A stretch of 64,000 bases of DNA from Deltaproteobacteria bacterium (GTDB taxonomy: Bacteria > Myxococcota_A > UBA9160 > UBA4427): assembly GCA_016713665.1 (NCBI GenBank), contig JADJOR010000006.1:244249-308248 (forward strand). The letters are read 5' to 3'. How positions within the stretch are numbered: position 1 is the first letter of the stretch; every line of letters starts with the position of its first letter. A program made the position numbers and the translations under genes. The notes under the pieces are model-generated. The model had not been told where the DNA came from, made no database searches, and was given only the letters and a program-made list of their open reading frames with translations. Of the stretch, positions 9,255 to 17,893 are shown in pieces.

Positions 9255-10656
9255 GGGGCGGCGTCGCAGAGGTCGTTTCGGAATCGTCCCGATCACGAGG
9301 CACCGTGAAGGTGAAGCGCGAGCCCTGGCCGACGCGGCTCTCGACGCGGATGGTGCCGCCCATCGCCTGGACGAGATGGCGCACGATCGAGAGGCCGAGG
9401 CCCGTCGAGCCGATCGCCCGCGAACGCGACGCGTCGACGCGGTAGAAGCGTTCGAAGATCCGATCGAGGGCCTCTTCGGGGATCCCGATGCCGGTATCGG
9501 CGACGGAGATCTCGAGGACCTCGCCGCGGGGCTCGACGTCGATCGTGATGTTCGCGCCCTCGTCGCTGTAGCGGATCGCGTTCGTCAGCAGGTTCTCGAG
9601 CACCTGCTCGAGGGCCTTGCGGTCGACCCAGGCCGTCGGGGCCACGGGTGTGCGGACGCGGGCTTCGATCTTCGCGTGGGCGAGGCGCGTGCGCGCGTCG
9701 GAGACGAGGGTCTGGGCGAGCTTGACGACGTCGACGCGGGACGGATCGGGCGCCCCCCCGCCGCTCTCGATGCGCGAGAGATCCATCAGGTCGTCGATCA
9801 GATCGCGCATGCGGTGGACGTTGCGCTGGATCACCGCGACGTGGGCCTCGACCTCGGCCGGCGTCATCGGTCCCGAAGCGAGGCTCTCGGCATAGCCCTG
9901 GATCGAGGTCAGCGGCGTGCGCAGCTCGTGGGAGGCGTTCGCGATGAAGTCGCGGCGCACGCGGTCGACCCGGCGGATCTCGGTCACGTCGTGGAAGACG
10001 GCGAGGGTCCCGGCCCGGGCGCCCGCGCGCGGGAAGCGGGCGGCGCGGCCCCAGACGGTCCGGGTGACGTGGCCGCGGATGTCGAGATCCTCGAAGACGG
10101 GCTCGCTGCCGTCCCGGGCCTGCGACAGCAGCTCGCTGACCGCCGGCAGCCGGATGACCTCGACCACCGGCCGCCCCTGGACCTCGCCCCAGACGTCGAA
10201 GAGCTCCCGGAACGAGGTGTTGACGAGCACGATCCGGTCGTTCGAGTCGAGCACGAGCACGCCCTCGATCATCTCCGCCATGACGGCCTCGAGCTGCTGG
10301 ACGTTGCGACGCGTCTGCTCGAGCTCAGCCTGCATCGAATCGACCATGCGATTGACGGCGCCGACGACGGTGTCGCGTTCGTCGTGGAGATGGAAGAGGA
10401 GCCTCGCTTCGGCGTCTCCGCGGCCGATCCGTCGCGCGACCTCGGCGACGTCCTCGAGCGGCTCGACCATCATGCGCGCGAACGCGCGGCTCAGGAGGTT
10501 GGCGAGGGCGGCTACCACGACGAGGGCGATCGCGGCGCGCGCGGGAACGAGCTCCCCGTTCCGGGTGGCCGCCAATCCCAGGACGAGCGCGACGGCCAGG
10601 CAGGCCGCGAGGCGCACGAAGAGCTTGAACTGGATCCGGTTCAAGGCGATCGCCAC
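9247..10656 (-). CDS. phoR: Phosphate-regulon sensor histidine kinase PhoR
   Basis: Membrane-bound sensor kinase of 469 residues. It has two hydrophobic segments (about 11-30 and 40-57), a HAMP-like linker, a PAS domain (about 120-225), a HisKA domain with phospho-acceptor His243 in ASHELRTPLTSIQGY, and an HATPase domain with N (LTNAIRYSDEG), DTGIGIP and STGLGLSIVRH boxes. It lies about 70 bases downstream of phoB on the same strand and beside phoU and pst genes, which makes PhoR the obvious identity. It is expected to phosphorylate PhoB when phosphate is scarce, under restraint from the Pst transporter and PhoU. Confidence 0.9.
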   Translation of the reverse strand: MAIALNRIQFKLFVRLAACLAVALVLGLAATRNGELVPARAAIALVVVAALANLLSRAFARMMVEPLEDVAEVARRIGRGDAEARLLFHLHDERDTVVGAVNRMVDSMQAELEQTRRNVQQLEAVMAEMIEGVLVLDSNDRIVLVNTSFRELFDVWGEVQGRPVVEVIRLPAVSELLSQARDGSEPVFEDLDIRGHVTRTVWGRAARFPRAGARAGTLAVFHDVTEIRRVDRVRRDFIANASHELRTPLTSIQGYAESLASGPMTPAEVEAHVAVIQRNVHRMRDLIDDLMDLSRIESGGGAPDPSRVDVVKLAQTLVSDARTRLAHAKIEARVRTPVAPTAWVDRKALEQVLENLLTNAIRYSDEGANITIDVEPRGEVLEISVADTGIGIPEEALDRIFERFYRVDASRSRAIGSTGLGLSIVRHLVQAMGGTIRVESRVGQGSRFTFTVPRDRDDSETTSATPPLS

Positions 10657-10726
10657 CGCGCCGACCGCACGCGCCCGTGTCGCCGGCCGGGCCGCGACGG
10701 GCCGCAGGGGCGCACGGGGCTCGGGG

Positions 10727-11407
10727 TCATTCCCGGAAGCGGTAGCCGACTCCCCGCACGGTGTCGATCAGATCCCCCGCCGGTCCGAGCTTCTCGCGCA
10801 GGCGCTTCATGTGGGTGTCGACGGTGCGCAGGGTGACGGCGATGCCCTCGCCCCAGACCTCTTCGAGCAGGCGCTCGCGGGTCAGCACGCGGCCGGGTCT
10901 CCGCATCAACGCGGCGAGCAGCAGGAACTCCTTGGCGGTCAGCGCGATCTCCTCGTCGCGATGGAGGCAGCGATGGCGCGAGAGGTCGAGCTCGAGGCCG
11001 TGCTGCTTGAGATGCTCGGATTCGGTCTTCTCCTCGACGCCGCGGCGCAGGATCGCCTTCACGCGCAGCCCGAGCTCCCGGGGCGAGAAGGGCTTCGTGA
11101 CGTAGTCGTCGGCGCCGAGCTCGAACCCGACGATGCGGTCGACCTCGTCCCCGCGCGCCGTCAGCATGATCACCGCGACGTCGGAGAGCTCGGGCGTCGT
11201 GCGGATCACGCGGCAGACGTCGGTCCCCGGCCGGTCGGGCAGCATCAGATCGAGCACGACGAGATCCGGCCGGCTGCGGCGCAGGCAGGCGAGGGCCTCC
11301 TCGCCCGTCGCGGCCGTCTCGACCTCGTAGCCCTCGCGGACGAGGGAAAGTCGCGTCAGCTCGAGGATGTCGGGCTCGTCGTCGACGACCAGGATTCTTC
11401 TTCCCAT
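10727..11407 (-). CDS. phoB: Phosphate-regulon response regulator PhoB
   Basis: OmpR-family transcription factor of 226 residues. The N-terminal receiver has the acidic pair in VVDDEPD, phospho-acceptor Asp53 in LVVLDLMLPD, a conserved Thr in IMLTARG and Lys in TKPFSPREL. The C-terminal winged helix ends in TLRTVDTHMKRLREKLG and DTVRGVGYRF, as in PhoB. It lies between phoU and phoR on the minus strand, facing pstCAB, whose upstream region carries 11-bp-spaced half-sites of the kind PhoB binds. Confidence 0.93.
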   Translation of the reverse strand: MGRRILVVDDEPDILELTRLSLVREGYEVETAATGEEALACLRRSRPDLVVLDLMLPDRPGTDVCRVIRTTPELSDVAVIMLTARGDEVDRIVGFELGADDYVTKPFSPRELGLRVKAILRRGVEEKTESEHLKQHGLELDLSRHRCLHRDEEIALTAKEFLLLAALMRRPGRVLTRERLLEEVWGEGIAVTLRTVDTHMKRLREKLGPAGDLIDTVRGVGYRFRE

Positions 11408-11471
11408 GACCCCTGCTTCTCGCTCTCCCGAGGCTTCGCGCCCTGCGCGCTGCGGTCGCGTCGATCGCGAC

Positions 11472-12144
11472 CTAGCGCGAGAGCTTCTCCCGGTGCTTCA
11501 GGTTCTTCGATTCCGGCGGCGAGCACGACGTGCTCCGCTATGTTGGTCGCGTGGTCGCCCACGCGCTCGAGGTTGCGGGCGATGAACATGAGATCGATCT
11601 GCTGCCCCGAGGTCGACGGGTCCGCCTGGATCCGCGCGATGGCGCCCCGGACGACGCTGGACTCGATCGCGTCGATCTCGTTGTCCGCCGACAGGACCGA
11701 GCGGGCGCGCGCGACGTCGAGATCCGCAAACGCCCCGAGCGACTCCGAGAGCGCCCGCTGACTCGCCTCGGCCAGCGTCCGCAGCTCCGCCGGCGGGGCG
11801 ATCGGATCCCGCTCGCACAGCCGTCTTGCACAGCCGGCGATGTTGCGTGCGAGGTCGCCCACCCGCTCGAGGTCGGTCGCCATGGTGTTGATCGCGACCA
11901 CCTGCCGCAGATCGATCGCGACCGGCGCTCGCAGCGCGAGCACGTTGAGGACGGCCTCGTCGATCTCGACGTCGATCCGGTCGATCTCGAGGTCGTCCTC
12001 CATGACCGAGGCCGCCAGGGCCGGGTCGCGGCGCCAGGTCGCGCGCAGGGCCTTCTCGAGGATCTCCTCCGCGAGGCCCCCCATGCGAAGCGCCAGCTGG
12101 CGGAGCTGGTCCACGTCCCGTCCCGTCTTCATCTGGGTCGACAT
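11472..12144 (-). CDS. phoU: Phosphate-specific transport regulator PhoU, probable frameshift near the 3' end
   Basis: PhoU is a cytoplasmic all-helical protein that couples the state of the Pst transporter to PhoR. Two copies of the PhoU metal-binding repeat are visible, TDLERVGDLARNIA and RNLERVGDHATNIAEH, each with the E/DxxRxGD signature. Read straight through, the frame would run on to 11356 and overlap phoB with a low-complexity Ser/Glu tail. Removing one base near 11510 instead gives a short tail, KNLKHREKLSR, and a TAG at 11472-11474. That yields about 223 residues, the normal PhoU length, and no overlap with phoB. The span of 673 bases fits exactly one inserted base. Start chosen at ATG 12144; ATG 12150 is possible. 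Confidence 0.85.
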
Positions 12145-12323
12145 CGGCATCACAGGCTTTCTCGCGGGCCGGACCCGCGGCGGGCCGGGGGCCTCCCGCA
12201 CGAACCGGGAAATAGCCCTCGGGCATGACGATCCCGTGGCATGCGGGTGGCGAGCGAATGAAACCCGCACGATCCGGGAACGCTGGGCGGGGGAAGGCCG
12301 CAGACTATCACGACCTTTCACAT

Positions 12324-12363
12324 CGTCACCGAATCGTCACATTTCCTTCACGAAGAAGTCATC
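12324..12363 (+). promoter_or_regulatory. PHO-box array upstream of pstC
   Basis: Four heptamers, CGTCACC, CGTCACA, CTTCACG and AGTCATC, are separated by exactly four bases each (GAAT, TTTC, AAGA), giving an 11-bp repeat of a TCAC/TCAT core. This 7+4 layout is that of known PhoB-binding sites (PHO boxes). Further TCAC cores at 12308 and 12318 lie just upstream out of register. The array ends 65 bases before the pstC start and sits in the 280-base gap between the divergent phoU and pstC genes, so PhoB could control both sides. Confidence 0.7.
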
Positions 12364-12428
12364 GCAGGGGACCGGGTTCCGAGCGACGCTCGCGGCTCGG
12401 CAGGGCTCCGGTCCCGGGCCTTGGGGGG

Positions 12429-13811
12429 ATGGACGTGATCGGCTGGCTCTGGCTCGGATTGCCGCTGCTCGCGGGGGCTGCCTACTGGCTCGGCCAGCGC
12501 CAGGCGCTCGCGTTGACGGACGGTGGACGAGTTGAAATCCACTCGCTCCCTCAGCATTACGGCCAGCTCGTCCTCGTCTGGGCCGCCCTTCCACCGCTGC
12601 TGATCCTGTTTGCCTGGCTCGTAATTGGCAGCACCCTCGTCGACGCCTATACGGTTGCAGCGGTCGAATCGAGCGGGCTGCTCACGGAGGGCCAGTCCGC
12701 GTCCGCCATCGTGGTGGACGTCCATACCGGCATGGCGGAGATCGACGGCGCCGACGCCAGCCCGGCTCATGGCGCGGCGCAGGCGGCCATCGCCCGCGCG
12801 CGGGGGATGTTCGGTATCGCGCTGGCGGCGCTCGTCGCGGTGGCCGGCGGGGCAGGGCTCGCCTACGCCCGTCGGCGAATCACGCCGGAGCTGCGTGCGC
12901 GCAATCAGGTCGAGCGCATCCTCACCGCCGGCCTCATGGCCTGCTCGATCGTCGCGATCGTCACGACGATCGGGATCGTGCTCTCGCTCTTTTTCGAGGC
13001 GATCCGATTCTTCGAGCTGACGAGCCCGATCGAGTTCTTCTTCGGAACGGAGTGGAGCCCGCAGACGGCGATGCGGTCGGATCAGGTCGGCTCGTCCGGG
13101 CGCTTCGGAGCGGTGCCCGTCTTCGCCGGGACGCTCCTGATCACCTCGATCGCCATGTCGATCGCGATTCCGGTCGGATTGATGTCGGCGATCTATCTCG
13201 CCTTCTATGCCGGCAGCGCGACGCGGATCTGGGTCAAGCCGGTGCTCGAGATCATCGCGGGGATCCCCACGGTCGTCTGGGGCTCCTTCGCAGCGCTGAC
13301 CCTCGGGCCGAAGATCCGGGGCTTCGGCGAAGTCGTCGGCCTCGACGTCGCGAGCGAGAGCGCGCTCGCGGCGGGCATCGCGATGGGGGTGATGATCATT
13401 CCGTTCGTGTCGTCGCTGTCGGACGACGCGCTGAACGCGGTGCCCCGATCGCTGCGCGAGGGCTCGCTCGCGATGGGGGCCACCGACTCGGAGACGATCC
13501 GACGGGTCATCCTGCCGGCGGCGCTGCCGGGGATCGTCGGGGCCTTCCTGCTCGCGATCTCCCGGGCGGTGGGCGAGACGATGATCGTCGTCATGGCGGC
13601 GGGGCTGGCCGCGAACCTGACGGCGAATCCGTTCGCGGCGGTCACGACGGTGACGGTCCAGATCGTGACGTTGCTGGTCGGCGATCAGGAATTCGACTCG
13701 GCGAAGACGCTCGCCGCCTTCGCCCTCGGGCTCACACTCTTCTTCGTGACGCTCGGGCTCAACCTCGTCGCATTGACCGTCGTGCGGCGGTACCGGGAGC
13801 AGTATGAGTAG
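12429..13811 (+). CDS. pstC: Phosphate ABC transporter permease PstC
   Basis: Inner-membrane permease subunit of the high-affinity phosphate importer, 460 residues. The C-terminal half carries the binding-protein-dependent permease domain, with the EAA loop around ALNAVPRSLREGSLAMGAT and the following ISRAVGETM helix. The N-terminal half adds two extra hydrophobic segments and a periplasmic stretch, as in the long PstC proteins common in Alphaproteobacteria rather than the roughly 320-residue E. coli form. ATG 12429 was chosen over upstream in-frame codons because those would place the PHO boxes inside the gene. The end overlaps pstA by 8 bases. Confidence 0.93.
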   Translation: MDVIGWLWLGLPLLAGAAYWLGQRQALALTDGGRVEIHSLPQHYGQLVLVWAALPPLLILFAWLVIGSTLVDAYTVAAVESSGLLTEGQSASAIVVDVHTGMAEIDGADASPAHGAAQAAIARARGMFGIALAALVAVAGGAGLAYARRRITPELRARNQVERILTAGLMACSIVAIVTTIGIVLSLFFEAIRFFELTSPIEFFFGTEWSPQTAMRSDQVGSSGRFGAVPVFAGTLLITSIAMSIAIPVGLMSAIYLAFYAGSATRIWVKPVLEIIAGIPTVVWGSFAALTLGPKIRGFGEVVGLDVASESALAAGIAMGVMIIPFVSSLSDDALNAVPRSLREGSLAMGATDSETIRRVILPAALPGIVGAFLLAISRAVGETMIVVMAAGLAANLTANPFAAVTTVTVQIVTLLVGDQEFDSAKTLAAFALGLTLFFVTLGLNLVALTVVRRYREQYE

Positions 13812-15114
13812 CGACGGCGCCGGTCGGCCCGAGCGGCGGGAGGAGGTCGAGGAGCGAGCCGATCGGCGGCTGCGCCGGCGCTATGCCTCGGAGCGCGCCT
13901 TCCGCACCGCGGGCCTCGTCGCGATCGCGTTCTCCCTCTCGGCGCTCGGAGCGCTGCTCGGCTCGATCGTGCTCGACGCGACCGGCGCGCTCACGGTCCA
14001 CTCCGTGCGCCTCGAGCTCGACCTCGATCCCGCCCAGCTCGACCCCTACGGCGATCGATCGCCCGACAGCCTCGCGAGCGGCAATGCCGCCGCGGTCCTG
14101 CGCAGCGGGCTCGCGTCGGAGTTTCCCGAAGTCACGGGCCGTTCGGAGAAGCGGGCGCTCGGGGAGCTCCTTTCGGTCGGTGCGTCCTACGACCTGCTCG
14201 ACCGGATCGTCGCCGAGCCCGAGCTCCTCGGCAGCCGGCTCGAGTTCCGCGCGCTGCTCTCCGACGATGCCGACCTCGCGCTTCGCGGCGAGACCGAAGA
14301 AGGCGTCGACGAGGCGGATCGCAAGCTCTCGGGAGCGCAGCAGGCCTGGCTCGCTTCCCTGTCGGAGCGCGGCAGGATCGAGAATCACTGGAACCTGCGC
14401 TTCCTCACGACCGGCGACAGCCGCGATCCCGAGATCGCCGGGGTCCAGGGCGCGATCCGGGGCTCGTTCCTGACGTTGATCGTGACGCTGCTGCTGTCGT
14501 TCCCGCTCGGCGTGGCGGCGGCGATCTACCTCGAGGAGTTCGCGCCGCGCAACCGCCTGACCGACCTGATCGAGGTCAACATCAACAACCTCGCGGCGGT
14601 TCCCTCGATCGTCTTCGGCCTGCTCGGGCTCGCGGTCTTCCTGAACGTATTCGGGCTGCCGCGGTCGGCGCCGCTCGTGGGGGGCATGGTGCTCGGCCTG
14701 ATGACCCTGCCCACCGTCATCATCGCCGCCCGGGCCGCCCTCTCCGCAGTGCCGCCCTCCATCCGCGAGGCGGCGCTCGGGGTGGGGGCGTCGCCCACCC
14801 AGGCCGTGCTTCATCACGTGGTGCCCCAGGCATTGCCCGGAATCCTGACGGGCACGATCATCGGGATGGCGCGGGCGCTCGGAGAGACGGCGCCGCTGCT
14901 GATGATCGGGATGGTGGCCTTCATCGTGGACCTGCCGACCGGGCCGACGGACCCGTCGACCGTGCTGCCGGTCCAGATCTATCTCTGGGCCGAGGCGCCC
15001 GAGCGGGCGTTCGCGGCGCGTACGGCAGCGGCGATCCTGGTGCTGCTCGGATTCCTCGTGACCATGAACTCGGTCGCGGTCTGGGTCCGGCGGCGCTTCG
15101 AGTCTCGGGTCTGA
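13804..15114 (+). CDS. pstA: Phosphate ABC transporter permease PstA, long form with periplasmic insert
   Basis: Second membrane subunit of the phosphate importer, 436 residues. After a charged N-terminus there is one membrane segment (about 36-58) and then about 140 residues of soluble, acidic sequence resembling the DUF3333 region of alphaproteobacterial PstA. The permease core follows, with GSFLTLIVTLLLSFPLGVAAA and the EAA loop around LSAVPPSIREAALGVGAS. ATG 13804 lies inside the end of pstC, indicating translational coupling, and pstB follows after a 43-base gap. Confidence 0.93.
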   Translation: MSSDGAGRPERREEVEERADRRLRRRYASERAFRTAGLVAIAFSLSALGALLGSIVLDATGALTVHSVRLELDLDPAQLDPYGDRSPDSLASGNAAAVLRSGLASEFPEVTGRSEKRALGELLSVGASYDLLDRIVAEPELLGSRLEFRALLSDDADLALRGETEEGVDEADRKLSGAQQAWLASLSERGRIENHWNLRFLTTGDSRDPEIAGVQGAIRGSFLTLIVTLLLSFPLGVAAAIYLEEFAPRNRLTDLIEVNINNLAAVPSIVFGLLGLAVFLNVFGLPRSAPLVGGMVLGLMTLPTVIIAARAALSAVPPSIREAALGVGASPTQAVLHHVVPQALPGILTGTIIGMARALGETAPLLMIGMVAFIVDLPTGPTDPSTVLPVQIYLWAEAPERAFAARTAAAILVLLGFLVTMNSVAVWVRRRFESRV

Positions 15115-15157
15115 GAGGACGGCGCGCGGGCTCTCGGGCGCGCAGGGGTGGAGTCGC

Positions 15158-15958
15158 GTGGCGTCTTTCGAATCGGTGTCGTCGAGAGAGGATCAGCGTT
15201 TGAAGGTCAAGATGCAGACCCGCGGCCTCGACGTCTTCTACGGCGAAAAACAGGCGCTCCAATCCGTCGACCTCGAGATCCACGCGAACGAGGTCACGGC
15301 GCTGATCGGACCCTCGGGCTGCGGCAAGTCGACCTACCTGCGCTGCCTCAACCGGATGAACGACGTCGTCCCGGGCTGTCGCGTCTCCGGCGACGTGACC
15401 CTCGACGGCCGCGACATCTACGATTCGAAGCTCGATGTCGTGAAGCTGCGGGCGCGGGTCGGCATGGTGTTCCAGAAGCCGAACCCGTTCCCGAAGTCGA
15501 TCTACGAGAACGTGGCCTACGGTCCGCGCATCCACGGCATCGCCCGTACCAAGAGCGACCTCGACGAGCTCGTGCGACAGAGCCTGCGCAAGGCCGGCCT
15601 GCTCGAGGAGGTCGAAAGCCGCCTCGACGAGTCCGGCACGAGCCTCTCGGGCGGGCAGCAGCAGCGCCTCTGCATCGCGCGGGCGATCGCCGTCTCGCCC
15701 GAGGTCATCCTGATGGACGAGCCGTGCTCGGCCCTCGATCCGATCGCGACCGCGCGGGTCGAAGAGCTGATCGACGAGCTGCGCGAGCAGTTCACGATCG
15801 TGATCGTGACCCATTCGATGCAGCAGGCCGCGCGCGTCTCCCAACGCACGGCCTTCTTCCACCTCGGCTCGCTCGTCGAGGTCGGCGAGACCGGCAAGAT
15901 CTTCACCAACCCGGCGGAGAAGCGGACCCAGGACTACATCACGGGCCGTTTCGGCTGA
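15158..15958 (+). CDS. pstB: Phosphate ABC transporter ATPase PstB
   Basis: ATP-hydrolysing subunit of the PstSCAB importer, 266 residues. Walker A is GPSGCGKST, the signature motif is LSGGQQQRLCIARAIA and Walker B is VILMDEPCSALDPIAT, all in the exact PstB form. FQKPNPFPKSIYENVAYGPR is also diagnostic of PstB. The start was taken at GTG 15158. ATG 15212 would remove a poorly conserved leader and remains possible. It is the last gene of the pstCAB run; the phosphate-binding protein PstS and an adjacent phoU in this orientation are both absent. Confidence 0.94.
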   Translation: MASFESVSSREDQRLKVKMQTRGLDVFYGEKQALQSVDLEIHANEVTALIGPSGCGKSTYLRCLNRMNDVVPGCRVSGDVTLDGRDIYDSKLDVVKLRARVGMVFQKPNPFPKSIYENVAYGPRIHGIARTKSDLDELVRQSLRKAGLLEEVESRLDESGTSLSGGQQQRLCIARAIAVSPEVILMDEPCSALDPIATARVEELIDELREQFTIVIVTHSMQQAARVSQRTAFFHLGSLVEVGETGKIFTNPAEKRTQDYITGRFG

Positions 15959-16096
15959 GCCCGGGGCGACGCCGCGCTCGCGGAGCCGGACCCCGACGGG
16001 ATCCCGCGCCACCGGCGGCGGTCGCGACCGCGCTGACCTACAGTGGGCGCATGGGGCGGGCTGCCCGGCCGCCGCCTCATCGGGTCGGAGGTCGCA

Positions 16097-17281
16097 ATGG
16101 GTTCGGTCGAGGTGATCCCGATCTCGCTCCCCCGGGACACCCTGCGATTCATTCAGCCCTGGTTCGCCATCTACGCGAACGATCCGCATTGGGTCCCGCC
16201 GCTCCTCCTCGAGCGCAAGCGATTCTTCGATCCCCGCCGCAATCCCTATTTCAACGTCGCCGACGTGCAGTGCTTCGTGGCCCGGCGCGAGGGTCGGGAC
16301 GTCGGGACGATCGCCGCCGTCGTCGACCACGCCTACCAGCGCCACGAGCGGGGGACCGGCTTCTTCGGGTTCTTCGAGTTCGTCGACGACCTCGAGGTCG
16401 CGGCGGCGCTGCTCGGCGCTGCGCGCGAATGGCAGGCCGACCGGGGGATGAAGAAGCTCGTCGGGCCCTTCAACTTCAATACGAACCACGACTTCGCGCT
16501 GCTGGTCGACGGCTTCGACTCCGATCCGACCATCGCCAATCCCCACAACTCGGCCTACTACCCGAAGCGCTACGAGGAGCTCGGTCTGCGCCCGGTCAAG
16601 GACTGGTACGCCTATCGCGTCGAGGTCGGGCTCCCGGGCATCGCGAAGATGCAGCGCGTCGCCGAGCGGATGCTCGCGCGGCATCCGGAGATGCGGATCC
16701 GGTCCCTGGATCTGTCGGATTTCGACGCCGAGGTGGCGCGGCTGCGGGCGATCTACACGGACGCCTGGCAACACAACTGGGGCCACGTCGAGGTCGGCGA
16801 GGCGGAGTTCGAGTTCATCGCAAAGGGCTTCCGGCAGATCATCGATCCGGAGCTCTGCTTCATGGCCGAGGTCGAGGGCAAGCCGATTGCGATCTCGGTC
16901 ACGCTGCCGGATCTCAATCCGGTCGTGAAGAAGATGAAGGGGCGGCTCTGGCCTTTCGGCTGGTACTACTTCCTGACCCGGGCGCGACGGGTCACGCGCG
17001 CACGGGTCTTCATGCTCGGCGTCGCGACCGAGTACCAGTCGCTGCCCCTCGGCGCGGTCCTCTACGCGCGAACGGCCGAGGCGGCGGAGCGCAAGGGATA
17101 CGCGGAAGGCGAGGCCTCGCTCATCCTCGAGGACAATCACCGCATGCGCGGGGCGCTCGAGAAGATCGGGGCCACGATCGCGAAGACCTACCGCAACTAC
17201 GAGATCGAGGTCCAGGCGGGAACCGGAGACGCCCGATCCGACTCCGACCAATCGGATTTCGGTTCCCACTCCGGCGCGTGA
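16097..17281 (+). CDS. GNAT-fold N-acyltransferase of unknown substrate
   Basis: Protein of about 394 residues with the look of a two-part GNAT acyltransferase. The N-terminal half contains GPFNFNTNHDFALLVDGFD and NPHNSAYYPKRYEELGL, a pattern I associate with uncharacterised acetyltransferase-like proteins. The C-terminal half ends in an acyl-CoA-binding-like segment, with GAVLYARTAEAAERKGYAEGE followed by NHRMRGALEKIGA. ATG 16097 was chosen because GGAGG lies five bases upstream. It stands alone between pstB and the hibernation factor gene. The substrate is unknown. The C-terminal 20 residues are low-complexity Ser/Asp. Confidence 0.6.
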   Translation: MGSVEVIPISLPRDTLRFIQPWFAIYANDPHWVPPLLLERKRFFDPRRNPYFNVADVQCFVARREGRDVGTIAAVVDHAYQRHERGTGFFGFFEFVDDLEVAAALLGAAREWQADRGMKKLVGPFNFNTNHDFALLVDGFDSDPTIANPHNSAYYPKRYEELGLRPVKDWYAYRVEVGLPGIAKMQRVAERMLARHPEMRIRSLDLSDFDAEVARLRAIYTDAWQHNWGHVEVGEAEFEFIAKGFRQIIDPELCFMAEVEGKPIAISVTLPDLNPVVKKMKGRLWPFGWYYFLTRARRVTRARVFMLGVATEYQSLPLGAVLYARTAEAAERKGYAEGEASLILEDNHRMRGALEKIGATIAKTYRNYEIEVQAGTGDARSDSDQSDFGSHSGA

Positions 17282-17341
17282 GCCGCGCCCCGTTCGATTC
17301 CGCTTTCAATTTCCGATTCCAGAGAGGAGGAGCTGCAGTTC

Positions 17342-17710
17342 ATGGACATTCAATGGCACGTCGTCACCGAGCTCGATTCGGCCCGCCGCGAGGCCGCGGA
17401 GTCGCGCATCCAGAAGCTCGCCCACGGCCAGAAGGACCTGATCCACGTCGTGATCCACGTCGAAGGAAGCAAGCATCATCAACACGGTGCCGCCGAGGCG
17501 AAGATCCGCTGCCAGGCGCGCGGTCGCGAGCTGATCGCGCACGAGCGGGATGCGGAGCCCTCGATGGCACTCACCCGCGCGCTCGACGTCTTCGAGCGCG
17601 AGGTTCGCGCGATGCGTGCGAAGCGTCGGGACCACCGCGGTGGCGGCCGCGCGCCCGTCATCGAGACGGTCGAGGAGGACGAGCTCCTCGGCGTGGAGGC
17701 GATGGAGTAG
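17342..17710 (+). CDS. hpf: Ribosome hibernation-promoting factor (S30AE family), short form
   Basis: Small protein of 122 residues with the ribosome-binding S30AE/HPF fold, which occupies the A and P sites of stalled ribosomes in stationary phase. Recognisable features are the first beta strand MDIQWHVVTELD, helix one with REAAESRIQKLAHGQKDL, the strand LIHVVIHVEG, and a basic end to the second helix (REVRAMRAKRRDHRGG). It lacks the long-HPF dimerisation domain, so it is of the short HPF/YfiA type. GGAGGAG lies 12-18 bases upstream of the ATG. It stands alone between the acetyltransferase and aceE. Confidence 0.75.
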   Translation: MDIQWHVVTELDSARREAAESRIQKLAHGQKDLIHVVIHVEGSKHHQHGAAEAKIRCQARGRELIAHERDAEPSMALTRALDVFEREVRAMRAKRRDHRGGGRAPVIETVEEDELLGVEAME

Positions 17711-17893
17711 CGCCGAAGACGGCACGTTCGGCACGAGGCGCGCATTCGCGTCGTCTCCAGCGATCCCCGAGCATGGCAGCGGCGGGATGCGGTACACACT
17801 GGGGACCGGTCGAGCGGTGCTCGCAGGCGGGGATGCGCCTCGAGCTCGCCCGGCTGGATTTGAGTCTGTGTTGAGCGTGTGTTGAGGGGGAAC

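Noticed and set aside
12225..12428. Longer PstC starting at 12225
   Set aside because: The extension would cover the PHO boxes and has no membrane or transport motif. ATG 12429 directly precedes a hydrophobic segment.
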